Of a stretch of DNA of 64,000 bases, positions 25,985 through 34,667 are shown in pieces. The stretch comes from Bin87 sp034420475 (GTDB lineage: Bacteria > Chloroflexota > Dehalococcoidia > Lucifugimonadales > UBA3495), in contig DAOULH010000011.1 of NCBI GenBank assembly GCA_034420475.1, positions 13,558 to 77,557 of the forward strand, in the 5' to 3' direction. The position numbers and the translations under genes are program-made. The first letter of the stretch is position 1. Each line of letters opens with the position of its first letter. The notes beneath the pieces are model-generated. The model worked only from the letters and a program-made list of their open reading frames with translations. It was not told where the DNA came from and searched no databases.

Positions 25985-26632
25985 CTACAGGCTGTAGCTG
26001 CCGATGACGCGCCATTGCAGGTCGGTCGCCCATCGCCCGCCGGACCAGTCGTCGCCGGCCGCGTTGGACTCGAAGCGGGTCAGCGTCAAGCGCCACGCCC
26101 GGGTGATCTGCGACACCTTGAGCTCGTCGGTAACGGATCGCGCGAACTCGATGGCGCTGTCAAAGACCGAGTCGGGCAGGTTCGCGTGGGCCAGCAGCGG
26201 CATCTGGGGAGGAAAGTCGGGGCCGTAAACGCGCCGCGGACCGCCCGCACCCGAATTACGCTCCAAAAGGTCGGCCACCATCGACTGCAACCGATACAGC
26301 GATTCGTTGACTACCTCCGGCGAGAAATCAAGCCAGATGTTGCCGTCGTCGTCAGTATTGCGCGTGGCGGTGATCCCGCGGTTGAAGAGCGGAAACTTGG
26401 GAGAAACCCGGCGATAACGCTCTGCCAGCTGTTCCAGTTCTCGCGCCAGCAGGCTCTCAGCGTCCGGATCATCGGCCCCGTCAAAGGGAAAATAGTCCGA
26501 CATCAGCATGTGCATCATGTGCATCTCGGCGGCCCAGCAAGCGAACTGGCCGCAAATCAACTGACGCGCCCGATAAGCGCGGGCAGTGAAGTCGGGGTCG
26601 GTGAGCAGGCTGACGCCGTAGCGAACTGACAT
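25985..26632 (-). CDS. Hypothetical protein
   Basis: 215 aa, starting MSVRYGVSLLTDPDFTARAY. A His/Met-rich run AEMHMMHMLMSDYFPF sits near residue 40. The start and length faintly suggest a diverged 2H-phosphoesterase (2'-5' RNA-ligase-like) fold, but the two HxT/S motifs are not present as such, so I do not assign it. It has no signal peptide or membrane helix and no clear operon partner. Confidence 0.45.
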   Translation of the reverse strand: MSVRYGVSLLTDPDFTARAYRARQLICGQFACWAAEMHMMHMLMSDYFPFDGADDPDAESLLARELEQLAERYRRVSPKFPLFNRGITATRNTDDDGNIWLDFSPEVVNESLYRLQSMVADLLERNSGAGGPRRVYGPDFPPQMPLLAHANLPDSVFDSAIEFARSVTDELKVSQITRAWRLTLTRFESNAAGDDWSGGRWATDLQWRVIGSYSL

Positions 26633-26723
26633 CGAGTAGATTCCTGACCGGGCCGATAAAGTTATGGAAACAGTCTAGCGGGGCCTGCCCGTCGGGGCAA
26701 CGGCGAACGCGGCAGCGTTACAA

Positions 26724-26767
26724 TTTAGGTAGTTTAACGTTCCCGTTTAGGTGGTTTAACTTTCCCG
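26724..26767. repeat. Two tandem 22-bp repeats
   Basis: TTTAGGTAGTTTAACGTTCC and the adjacent TTTAGGTGGTTTAACTTTCC, each extended by CG, differ at two positions. They abut a separate hairpin (26770-26789, ATTCCGGC-GAAA-GCCGGAAT), the widespread short palindrome found in many bacterial genomes. Confidence 0.55.
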
Positions 26768-26862
26768 TCATTCCGGCGAAAGCCGGAATCCAGGAAGCCC
26801 TCGCATCTGGAAATCCCGTTTATCCCGTCCATCCATGCAAAGAAACCACCTGAAATGAAACG

Positions 26863-27813
26863 CTACCGTTGTCCGCCGCCCAAAGCCTTCTTGACGCCCC
26901 GGTACATACGTCGGAACGGACGCCGCCGGTTGTGCAGGTTGTGGGCGATCAGGGGAGCCAGGGTGGGATTGGCCGCCACCAACGGCGCAACCCATTTGCG
27001 CAACTCGGCCATGGTGGGAGGTTTCTCATCCCAGGTCGGCACCAGGGAATCGAGGGGATGCCATTGCTTGCGGCCCGACAGCCGGGTCATCACTGTGCCG
27101 CCGGCTTCCTGCACGGCCACGGCGCCGCCCAGCATGTCCCACATCCGCGGCGCGCCGATCACGGCAAACTGCATCACCCCCAGGGCGGTCATCGCCAGTT
27201 CGTAGGCGATGCTGCCGGTGACGCGGGGCTGACCCAGCGGCTGCCCTTTCAGCCCCTTGCCCACCCGCGTGGACGCGCCGAAAGAGCCGGGCAGACCGAT
27301 GAGACGATCTCCACGGGGCTTCTCCGCCTGGTACACCGATACCGGCTCACCGTCCGCAAAGGCTCCACCGCCGACGTGACAATGGACCACCACGCCGGAA
27401 GCGCTCGCGGAAGGCCAGGGAATATACACCGCGCCAGCCAGCGGCCGGCCCCGATGCAGCACGCCGATTGACGAGGCATATACCGGCAAGCCGTTCATGA
27501 AGTTGGTGGTCCCGTCCAGAGGGTCCAGCACCCACAGGAAATCGGCGGCGGTCCGCTCGCCGTCGGCGCTGGCGTCGTCTTCCTCGCCCAGTATGCCGTG
27601 CTCCGGGAACCGTCGGCGAATTTGCCCTTCCAGGTAGGCTTGGGTTTCCTTGTCGGCGGCGGTCACCGGGTCCTGCTGGGCCTTGTCCTTATACTCGACG
27701 CTGAGCGCGCGCCCGAAGTGGCCGGCCAACAGGTCGCCCGCGCCGCGGGCGAATTCCACTGCGGCGGCTTCGATCTCGACGCCGGTCGATTCTGAGATCT
27801 GTTTCGCTGCCAT
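26863..27813 (-). CDS. Inositol monophosphatase family protein
   Basis: 316 aa from the ATG at 27813. Metal-binding motifs are GILGEEDD, then WVLDPLDGTTNF (DPLDG, lithium-sensitive phosphatase motif), and MWDMLGGAVAVQEAGG (second motif, WDxxGG). Members dephosphorylate inositol-1-phosphate, fructose-1,6-bisphosphate or related sugars. A C-terminal tail of about 60 aa, rich in R and N (HNLHNRRRPFRRMYRGVKK), is longer than usual. It is divergent from the SDR at 27946. Confidence 0.88.
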   Translation of the reverse strand: MAAKQISESTGVEIEAAAVEFARGAGDLLAGHFGRALSVEYKDKAQQDPVTAADKETQAYLEGQIRRRFPEHGILGEEDDASADGERTAADFLWVLDPLDGTTNFMNGLPVYASSIGVLHRGRPLAGAVYIPWPSASASGVVVHCHVGGGAFADGEPVSVYQAEKPRGDRLIGLPGSFGASTRVGKGLKGQPLGQPRVTGSIAYELAMTALGVMQFAVIGAPRMWDMLGGAVAVQEAGGTVMTRLSGRKQWHPLDSLVPTWDEKPPTMAELRKWVAPLVAANPTLAPLIAHNLHNRRRPFRRMYRGVKKALGGGQR

Positions 27814-27911
27814 ACTATTGGCGATTGTACACCATCCTCGCATGGCGTCCGGGAGATCGTATGCGGGATGGTTACGTTCAACTCGCCGCAGTTTAGAGTA
27901 GGATCGGCTGT

Positions 27912-27917
27912 TATAAT
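27912..27917 (+). promoter_or_regulatory. -10 element for the SDR gene
   Basis: TATAAT 28 nt upstream of the start at 27946, followed by a GAGGAGG ribosome site. The -35 is poorly defined. Confidence 0.4.
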
Positions 27918-27945
27918 CCCGTGCAACATTCGAGGAGGCCCGGTA

Positions 27946-28737
27946 ATGGATCTGCAACTGAACGGTAAGGTGGCGATAATCGGCGGCGCCAGTCGCGGAC
28001 TGGGCCGCGCCTGCGCCGAAGTATTGGCGGAAGAGGGAGCCCGCGTTGCCATGTGCGCGCGAACTCCGGGTCCGCTGGAACAGGCTGCGGACGAGATCCG
28101 CGCCGCCACCAGCGCCGATATCTTCACCTACGCCGGCGATCTGGACAACGAGGAGACCATCGCCGAGCTGGTGGCGGGCGCGGCCGCGCACTTCGGGCAG
28201 ATTGACATCATGGTCAACAACTCCGGCGGGCCTCCCCAAGCCTACGCCAAGGATTCCACCGAAGAACTCTGGCAGGTCTCCGCCAACCGCTCGCTGTTCT
28301 TCTTCGCCCGCATGACCCGGGAGGCCTTGCCCCACCTGCGCGCCCAGGGCGGCGGCCGGATCATCAACATCCTGGCCAGCACCGTTTACACCCCCATCCC
28401 CAACCTTGCCCTTTCCGCCGCGACCCGAATGGGCGTGATCGGGTTCATGAAAAACCTCGCCGACGACCTGGGACACGAGAACATCCTCATCAACAACGTC
28501 TGCCCCGGCAGCATCATGTCGGATCGCATGATGGAGAACGTCGAAGACCGGGCGCGCACGCAGGGCATTCCGCTGGAAGACGCCCTGGCCCAGCGGGCGG
28601 AGCAGACCGCCCTCAAGCGCATCGGCGAGCCCCGGGAGTTGGCGTATCTGGTGGCATTCCTCGCTTCTTCCCGCTCCAGCTACATCACCGGCACCACCAT
28701 GCTGGTGGACGGCGGCCTGGTCCGCTCGGTGATGTAG
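27946..28737 (+). CDS. Divergent SDR family protein lacking the Tyr-Lys pair
   Basis: 263 aa from the ATG at 27946. The cofactor motif GGASRGLG and DIMVNNSGGPP are normal. The active-site segment reads ILASTVYTPIPNLALSAATR, where a standard SDR has YxxxK; here Leu and Thr/Arg occupy the region. This matches a known SDR branch with an LS-N/A-x-R pattern. The paralog at 58434 is related (both start MDLQL-GK). The reaction may differ from classical SDR chemistry or it may be non-catalytic. Confidence 0.8.
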   Translation: MDLQLNGKVAIIGGASRGLGRACAEVLAEEGARVAMCARTPGPLEQAADEIRAATSADIFTYAGDLDNEETIAELVAGAAAHFGQIDIMVNNSGGPPQAYAKDSTEELWQVSANRSLFFFARMTREALPHLRAQGGGRIINILASTVYTPIPNLALSAATRMGVIGFMKNLADDLGHENILINNVCPGSIMSDRMMENVEDRARTQGIPLEDALAQRAEQTALKRIGEPRELAYLVAFLASSRSSYITGTTMLVDGGLVRSVM

Positions 28738-28762
28738 GCTAACCTGTGATGCAGGGCAATCC

Positions 28763-29122
28763 GTGACCACTCGGAACCGTCCCACTCCGCCGCCGGAGCC
28801 GGAAACCCCCGAAGAGTATGTGGACCGGGGCAACCGCTACAGCCGGAACGGGGTGTACGAACGCGCCATCGCGGACTACACGGCGGCAATCGAACTGGAT
28901 GCCGCGTGTGCCGACGCCTGGTTCAACCGGGGCGTCTCCTGGTACGAAGTCGGAGAGTACCAGCAGTCCATCGACGACCTGACCCAGGCCATCCGGCTGG
29001 ACCCGGACGACGACAACTACTACTCCCGCCGATCACTGTCCTACCTGTTCAACGACCAGCCGGAGGAAGCCCAGGCGGATATGGACACCAGCGAGGAGAT
29101 CCGTCTCCGCTCCTGGCAGTAG
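28763..29122 (+). CDS. TPR repeat protein
   Basis: 119 aa from a GTG start. Tetratricopeptide units are visible: ERAIADYTAAIELDAACADAW, EYQQSIDDLTQAIRLDPDDD, and a third partial unit ending with PEEAQADM. The N-terminus is Pro-rich (RPTPPPEPETPEEYVD). It is a small protein-interaction scaffold with no signal peptide. It follows the SDR by 25 nt. Confidence 0.8.
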   Translation: MTTRNRPTPPPEPETPEEYVDRGNRYSRNGVYERAIADYTAAIELDAACADAWFNRGVSWYEVGEYQQSIDDLTQAIRLDPDDDNYYSRRSLSYLFNDQPEEAQADMDTSEEIRLRSWQ

Positions 29123-29245
29123 CACGCGCCCCAGGGCCTTTCGCTTTTCCCTTTGTCGTCATTTGTATGTGGCGTGTACCGCACAGATAGGCCAGTCTGT
29201 GGGGCAGGTGTGACGGGCATGGGATTTCAAGTGCGTAACTCCTAT

Positions 29246-29275
29246 GTCATTGCAAGCGCAGCGTGGCAATCTCGT
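29246..29275. repeat. Half-copy of the GTCATTGC palindromic repeat
   Basis: GTCATTGCAAGCGCAGCGTG and the following GCAATCTCGT match the left arm of the 91-bp palindromic family described in the findings. The right arm is missing. The rest of the gap 29123-29399 shows nothing else recognisable. Confidence 0.65.
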
Positions 29276-29399
29276 GGGGTACCCAGCCGTGGTCAGGGGA
29301 AATGGATCACCTCGTGCCACCATTAGTCGCGTTGACAACCCCGATGCCGCACCATAACATCGCGCCATTCGAGCGCGCTGGATCTGCTGCAGGAATGCC

Positions 29400-30500
29400 G
29401 TGAAAGCTTCATATTTCGGTTGCATGGGCTACGCTGAGCGCGACCGGTTCCCCGCCGGTTGGCCGGTGCCGCCGGCCTTTCACGACCCCGAGGTCTCCCT
29501 GCGTTCGTATCAGGAAGGCATGGAGGAGTGCGAGCTCGCCGAAGACCTCGGCTTCGACTGGATCAGCCTTTCCGAGCATCACTACTCCGGCAACCGCACC
29601 ACACCCAACCCTGCGGTGATGGCCGCTGCCGTCGCCGAGCGCTGCCGCACGGCAAGGATCGCCCTGCTTGGCCAGCTGCTCCCCATCAACAATCCGGTTC
29701 GCGTCGCCGAAGAAATCGGTATGCTGGACAATCTCACCGGCGGCCGCCTGGTGGCCGCGTTCATGCGCGGCACCCCCAGCGAGGACCAGGTGTACGATCT
29801 CAACCCTTCCGAGGGCCGCGAGCGGTTGATCGAAGCCATGGATCTGGTGTTGAAGGCCCTCACCGAGCCGGAGCCCTTCTCCTGGGAGGGCCGCTACTAC
29901 CAGTACCGCACCGTATCCGTTTGGCCCTGGCCGGTGCAACGCCCGCTGCCGCCTCTGCTTGTGGCCACCCGCAGCGCCGATACTGTCCAGTTTGCCGCGT
30001 CCCGCCGCCTCGGGCTGGGCATCTCCTACGAGCACCCCGACGATATGGCCAACGTCGTCGAAGATTACCGGCGTTGGTCCAGCGAGGCCGACTGGCAACC
30101 CGGCACCGACGACATTGTCTATCGCGGCGGAATTTGCCTGGCCGAGACCGACGAGCAGGCGCACGCTCTGCGCGACCGCGTACACAACGCCGGCGGCGGA
30201 CGCGGAATGAACATCGGCCGCTCCCTTGCGCAGGCGGTGCAGGCGGCTCGATCCGGACGAGCGTCGCCGACACCCGACGCGCCGGCGTCTCCTCCGCCGT
30301 CCGGCGGCGCGCTGCGAACCCAGCTCAACTTCGTCGGCAGTCCCGACACCGTGGTGGAACAGCTCCGCGCCTACTACGAACGGTGCGGCGTGGGCGTCGT
30401 CGATCTCGCCTTCCAGCAACCCGGTCTCAACCACCAGGATGTGATGGCCGAAATCGAACTCTTCGGCCGCGAGGTCCTTCCCCGCATCCATGAATTCTGA
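29400..30500 (+). CDS. LLM class flavin-dependent oxidoreductase, paralog of 1354-2457
   Basis: 366 aa, GTG start. It shares MKASY, ISLSEHHYSG, the NNPVR-AEE block, GTPSEDQVYDLNPSEGRER and SWEGRYYQYRTVSVWP with the gene at 1354. A 16-residue Pro-rich insert (PTPDAPASPPPSGG) lies before the last domain, absent from the paralog. Reaction and substrate unknown; bacterial-luciferase-type monooxygenation is expected. It reads alone. Confidence 0.85.
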   Translation: MKASYFGCMGYAERDRFPAGWPVPPAFHDPEVSLRSYQEGMEECELAEDLGFDWISLSEHHYSGNRTTPNPAVMAAAVAERCRTARIALLGQLLPINNPVRVAEEIGMLDNLTGGRLVAAFMRGTPSEDQVYDLNPSEGRERLIEAMDLVLKALTEPEPFSWEGRYYQYRTVSVWPWPVQRPLPPLLVATRSADTVQFAASRRLGLGISYEHPDDMANVVEDYRRWSSEADWQPGTDDIVYRGGICLAETDEQAHALRDRVHNAGGGRGMNIGRSLAQAVQAARSGRASPTPDAPASPPPSGGALRTQLNFVGSPDTVVEQLRAYYERCGVGVVDLAFQQPGLNHQDVMAEIELFGREVLPRIHEF

Positions 30501-30521
30501 CGTCAAGGTGTTGGCGTCAAG

Positions 30522-30549
30522 TTGCGATAGGAATCCACACGCTTATAAT
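30522..30549 (+). promoter_or_regulatory. Promoter upstream of the 30663 gene
   Basis: TTGCGA (30522-30527), 16-nt spacer, TATAAT (30544-30549). A good sigma-70-type match 114 nt before the predicted ATG. Confidence 0.5.
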
Positions 30550-30662
30550 AGATGGGAGCGGTAGATGTACTGCCAATTCAAGCGGGCTTGACCCGGAATT
30601 GCAGTGCCGTCAAAAGCGTGTCCGTACGACCCTGGTAGGTTGAACTTCTCGAGTTGAGCGCT

Positions 30663-31136
30663 ATGACATCCTCTCACGGTGCAGTTTCACCATCGGTGGC
30701 AGCCTCGGCTGAGGAAGACAGAATCCGGTACAAGATATCCAGCATCATTGCTGACGAATTAGGGCTGGTCAGAGCGCTCCGATTGAACAGCCGCTACGAG
30801 GGGATTTGCCCGGAGTTGATGGCGGCAATCGAGGGAGCAGAAGCTCGCGGCGTGGTCAGCGAGGAAGAAGTGGATGACCTATGGGTCTCCGACATCATTA
30901 TTCGCGCCCAGCGATCCAGCGACCGGCAACAGGTTCACGCCGTGCTTGAGGTGTCTTTCACAATCAACAACCGCGACGTAAACCGTGCCTACCAGCGAGG
31001 GCGGGTACTATCCGCAGTTACGGAGGGTGAAGTGGTGGCGGCGGTGATCGGTGGGGTGGCAGAATCTCAGCAACGCCGCCGGGCACAGGAACGGGGTGTA
31101 AGAGTGGTGATACCCTCAATGTTCAGGACCCAATAA
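30663..31136 (+). CDS. Hypothetical protein with possible PD-(D/E)XK-like C-terminus
   Basis: 157 aa. The end reads VHAVLEVSFTINNRDVNRAY followed by GRVLSAVTEGEVVAAVIGG, resembling the DUF3782-type family where an acidic residue and E-x-S/K core form a nuclease-like fold. The N-terminal half is helical and has no recognisable motif. I give the nuclease idea low confidence. It lies 14 nt before the alpha/beta hydrolase. Confidence 0.4.
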   Translation: MTSSHGAVSPSVAASAEEDRIRYKISSIIADELGLVRALRLNSRYEGICPELMAAIEGAEARGVVSEEEVDDLWVSDIIIRAQRSSDRQQVHAVLEVSFTINNRDVNRAYQRGRVLSAVTEGEVVAAVIGGVAESQQRRRAQERGVRVVIPSMFRTQ

Positions 31137-31149
31137 CCCGGAGACCATC

Positions 31150-32024
31150 ATGGCTGACTTCAACACCGGCAGCGTTCGCGCCAACGGCATCAACTTCCAC
31201 TACCTCGAGATGGGCGACGGCCCCCTGGCCATCTGCCTCCACGGCTTCCCCGACCACGCGTACTCCTTCCGTCACCTCCTGCCGGACCTGGCGGCCGCCG
31301 GGTCCGCGCCGTGGCACCGTTCATGCGCGGCTACGCGCCCACGGAAGCCCCAGCCGATGGCCGATACCATTCGGCCTTGATGGCTCGCGACGCCGTCGAG
31401 CTCATCGGCGCGCTGGGAGCCGACCGTGCCTACCTGATCGGCAACGACTGGGGAGCCGGCGCCGTGGTGGGGGCCACCGCCCTCGCCCCCGAAAAGGTCA
31501 TCAAGCTGGTGACCATCGCCTCCGGCCGCGTCGACCGCGAGCTCAGCATGGAGTTCCAGTACCTCCACGGCACCTGGCACGGGTTCTTTTTCCAGATGCC
31601 CCACGCCGAGGAAGTCGTTGCCCACAACGACTACGCTTTCGTGGAGGAGTGGTGGCGCTGGGCATCCCCGGAGTGGGACATTCCCGCCGAGTCCCTGGAG
31701 AGCATAAGGTCAACCTTCCGCAAGCCCGGCGTCGTCCAGGCCGCCCTGGGCTACTATCGCGCCCGCTACGACGCCTCGCAGGTGGACGACCAGGTGTGCG
31801 CCGACCAGGCGGTCATCGCGGCCGGCCCCATCCGCGTGCCGACCCTGGCCCTCCACGGCACCCGAGACCGGCCCAAGCGGCTGGAGTCCTTCCTCAGCTC
31901 GGGCATGTACTCCTATTTCTCCGGCGGCCTGGAGAAGGTCATCATTCCCGGCACCGGCCACTTCATGCACCAGGAACGCCCCGAAGAGGTCAACCCCAAA
32001 ATCATCAAGTTCCTGACCCGCTGA
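31150..32024 (+). pseudogene. Alpha/beta hydrolase broken by a one-base frameshift
   Basis: The start (MADFNTGSVRANGINFHYLE, then LAICLHGFPDHAYSFRHLLP) is in one frame, and the rest (FMRGYAPTEAPADGRYHS, LIGNDWGAGAVVGA with the nucleophile region, GTGHFMHQERPEEV with the catalytic His) is in another. The break is at about 31301-31303: adding one T to GGGTCCGCG gives GFRAVAPFMRGY, the sequence expected for an epoxide-hydrolase-type alpha/beta hydrolase. It is either a real mutation or an assembly error. Everything else is intact. Confidence 0.75.
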
Positions 32025-32041
32025 ACCCGGCCCATCTGCTT

Positions 32042-32124
32042 GTCATTGCGAGCGCAGCGCGGCAATCTCGTCAGTGGAACGGCGGCACATCGGGCCTGTA
32101 ATTGCGAGCGCAGCACGGCAGTCC
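32042..32124. repeat. Two partial copies of the GTCATTGC palindromic repeat
   Basis: GTCATTGCGAGCGCAGCGCG followed by GCAATCTCGTC at 32042-32072, and a second left arm ATTGCGAGCGCAGCACGGCA from 32101. Both are left arms of the 91-bp family. Confidence 0.65.
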
Positions 32125-32225
32125 CACTGCTGCCAACAACACCCCAAGACTGGTACGCTGGCACAATTCCGCAGGGGCGGATAACCATCCGCTCCCACTT
32201 TTTCACCCGATATGCCGATCCAAGT

Positions 32226-33374
32226 CTAGCCTCGGAAGGGCCGGAAGAACTCCCGCACCTCGTGGGCCAGCAGTTCCGGCTCCTCCAGCGCGGCGAAGTG
32301 GCCGCCCCGGGGCATCTGCGTCCACCGCAGGACGTCCCATGACCGTTCCGCCCATTCGCGCGGCGGCTTGGCGATCTCCTGCGGGAACATCGCCATCCCC
32401 GCCGGCGTGGGCACCTTTTCCCCTTCCGCCATCTCCCACACCGAGCTCTGGTTCTCTTTGTACATCCGCACCGACGACCCTATGGTGTTGGTCACCCAGT
32501 AGATGGTCACCGTGGTCAGCAACTCGTCCTTAGTGTAGGTGCTCTCCACGTCGCCGTTGCAGTCGCTCCACGTCCGGTACTTCTCCACGATCCATGCCGC
32601 CAGGCCGGCCGGGGAGTCGTTGAGTCCGTAGGACAACGTCTGCGGCTTGGTGCCCTGGATGTGGCTGTACCCGCCCTCGCTCTGCTGCCATCGCTCTCGC
32701 TGGTCCGAGTGCGCCTGCTCCGCGTCGGTCAGCGGCCGCGACCCCGGCCCCAGGTACGGCGTCGGCCGCGTGATGGAGGTCAGGTGCACGCCGATCATCT
32801 TGTCCGAGTGGGCATACCCCAACCGCGACGTGACGCCGGCGCCGATGTCACCGCCCTGCGCCGCGAACTTCGGATAGCCCAGGTTCTCGGTCATCAGCTT
32901 GGCCCACAGGTCCGCCACCTTCTGCACCTGCATCCCCGGTTCCTGCGACGCCTGCGAGAACCCGAACCCGGGCAACGAGGGCGCGATCACGTCGAAAGAA
33001 TCTGCCGGATCCCCGCCGTGTCCGCCCGGATCAGCCAGCAAGGGGATGATCTTCGTCATCTCGAAAAAGGTGCTCGGCCACCCGTGGGTGATCACCAGCG
33101 GCATGGGGTTCGGCCCGGCGCCGTTCTCCTTGATGAAGTGGATGCTCAGCCCGTCAACCTCCGACTTGTAGTGATTGAACGCGTTGAGCTTCTTCTCCTG
33201 CGCCCGCCAGTCGAAGTCCGTCCGCCAGTACTCCACCAGTTCCTTGATGTAATCCAGATTGGAGCCGTACTCCCACCCCGTGCCGGGCATCTCGTCGGGC
33301 CATCGGGTGTGCTCCAACCGCCGGCGCAGGTCCTCCAGCACATCGTCGCTGATCGCAATCTCAAAAGGCTCCAT
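32226..33374 (-). CDS. Epoxide hydrolase of the EHN-containing family
   Basis: 382 aa. The N-terminal EHN domain shows PFEIAISDDVLEDLRRRLEH and HTRWPDE. The alpha/beta hydrolase core has THGWPSTFFEMTKIIPLL (oxyanion HGWP), the nucleophile Asp in AAQGGDIGAGVTSRLG, tyrosines in the cap, and the catalytic His in MPRGGHFAALEEPE. It hydrolyses epoxides to diols. An AAGGAGAG ribosome site precedes the ATG. Confidence 0.92.
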   Translation of the reverse strand: MEPFEIAISDDVLEDLRRRLEHTRWPDEMPGTGWEYGSNLDYIKELVEYWRTDFDWRAQEKKLNAFNHYKSEVDGLSIHFIKENGAGPNPMPLVITHGWPSTFFEMTKIIPLLADPGGHGGDPADSFDVIAPSLPGFGFSQASQEPGMQVQKVADLWAKLMTENLGYPKFAAQGGDIGAGVTSRLGYAHSDKMIGVHLTSITRPTPYLGPGSRPLTDAEQAHSDQRERWQQSEGGYSHIQGTKPQTLSYGLNDSPAGLAAWIVEKYRTWSDCNGDVESTYTKDELLTTVTIYWVTNTIGSSVRMYKENQSSVWEMAEGEKVPTPAGMAMFPQEIAKPPREWAERSWDVLRWTQMPRGGHFAALEEPELLAHEVREFFRPFRG

Positions 33375-33452
33375 GCCATCTCTCCTTCTATGGGTTCAGT
33401 CTGGGCGTCCGCTATGGACGCCCCTTCGCGCGCACCCAGTTTTCCGCAAACC

Positions 33453-33544
33453 CCTCTTTGCGAGGAGCGAAGCGACGTGACAATCCCGTTGGTGTAACGG
33501 CGTTCCTTGCCCCAACGAGATTGCCGCGCTTCGCTCGCAATGAC
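33453..33544. repeat. Full copy of the GTCATTGC palindromic repeat
   Basis: About 92 bp between two minus-strand genes. The left arm (TTGCGAGGAGCGAAGCGACG) pairs with the right arm (AACGAGATTGCCGCGCTTCG, then CTCGCAATGAC), giving a long imperfect hairpin. Confidence 0.75.
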
Positions 33545-33581
33545 AGGTTCAGCGAAACTGGGTGCGCATGAACGTCGCCGC

Positions 33582-34598
33582 TCACGCCTCTATCCGGTAC
33601 ACCCGCACCGCCGTGTCGTGGAACGCCGCCGCGCGCTCCGAGGCCGAATATCCCTGCGACAGCCGCTTGAAGCCGTTGTACATCACGTGGTACGAGAAGG
33701 ACACCTTGTCCACCGGGAAATTGCTCTCGAACATGCAGCGATCCGGCCCGAAACTGTCCAGGCAGTGTCGCATCCAATCTCCGACGGAATCGGCAATCTC
33801 CTCGGAACCCACGGGCGTCTCCCGCGTGTGCCAGTCAAACCCGATGCGCGGCATCCCGATCCCGCCCAGCTTCATGATGATGTTGGGCTCCGTGCCCACG
33901 GCCGCAATGCCGCTGCGCCACTGCGGGATGACCTCGTCGTCCCGGTTGGCGAAGGGCCCGGTGCGCATCATGCCGCCGATATGGTTGAGCACTATGGTCA
34001 GGTCCGGGACCTGGCGGGCAAACTCGGCCAGTTCCGGCAGTTGGGGAAAGTACACCGACGTCTCGAGGATCAGGCCCATGTCCTGCAAAACCCGCGCCCC
34101 GGCCAGGTAGTCGTCGCGCTGCAGCAGACCCTCCACTTCCCGGTTTTCCACGTCCGGATGGGGATCCCAGCCCACCGAATGCCTTATCCCGCGGAAGCGA
34201 TTTGGACTCGCCGCCTGCAGCGCTTCCAGCACCGGACGGACGCCGTCGCCCATTTTCAGATCGGCCCGGCCGATGATGGCTGCCGCAGCCCGGCCATCGC
34301 CGTGGGCGCCCGTCGCGCTCTCGTCGGCGATGGCCTGGACGAATTCCACCTCGCCCACCGGACGCAGCTCTTCAGGCCCGTCGGTGCGGTACTCCGAACG
34401 CGCCTCGACGAAAACCGTGGACCGCACGTTATGTCCGCTGTTGATGTCCGCCGCCAAATCAGGCAGCAGGTATTGCTGGTAATCCACCGGCTCCGGGCGT
34501 TGCACCCAGAAATGGTGATGCGGGTCACAGATCGGGAGCTCAGGTTCCAGGATTGGTTCCGTCGTCAGGGCCAGCCATTCATTGCCACTTGGCGGCAT
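33582..34598 (-). CDS. Amidohydrolase family protein (PDC-hydrolase-like)
   Basis: 338 aa. LPICDPHHHFWVQRPEP is the HxH metal motif; RSTVFVEARSEYR, RFRGIRHSVGWDP, VLNHIGGMM and DRCMFESNFPVDKV follow the 2-pyrone-4,6-dicarboxylate hydrolase-like pattern. It likely opens lactones or cleaves related esters in aromatic catabolism. It follows the epoxide hydrolase on the same strand with a repeat between. Confidence 0.85.
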   Translation of the reverse strand: MPPSGNEWLALTTEPILEPELPICDPHHHFWVQRPEPVDYQQYLLPDLAADINSGHNVRSTVFVEARSEYRTDGPEELRPVGEVEFVQAIADESATGAHGDGRAAAAIIGRADLKMGDGVRPVLEALQAASPNRFRGIRHSVGWDPHPDVENREVEGLLQRDDYLAGARVLQDMGLILETSVYFPQLPELAEFARQVPDLTIVLNHIGGMMRTGPFANRDDEVIPQWRSGIAAVGTEPNIIMKLGGIGMPRIGFDWHTRETPVGSEEIADSVGDWMRHCLDSFGPDRCMFESNFPVDKVSFSYHVMYNGFKRLSQGYSASERAAAFHDTAVRVYRIEA

Positions 34599-34667
34599 GA
34601 TCGCACCTCCGCGTTCGGGTTCCGGGGGTAGTCAGGCGGATGATAACACGGCGCAAACTCAATCCGA

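Noticed and set aside
25985..26632. 2'-5' RNA ligase-like (2H phosphoesterase) assignment
   Set aside because: The two HxT/S motifs are not found; only the start pattern is reminiscent.
26863..28833. A 656-codon minus-strand frame covering the inositol monophosphatase and the antisense of the SDR
   Set aside because: Only the part up to 27813 carries phosphatase motifs. The extension is the antisense of a real SDR gene.
33453..33544. Considered as a CRISPR repeat or array
   Set aside because: Copies are single, dispersed and palindromic, without regular spacers. No cas genes are present.
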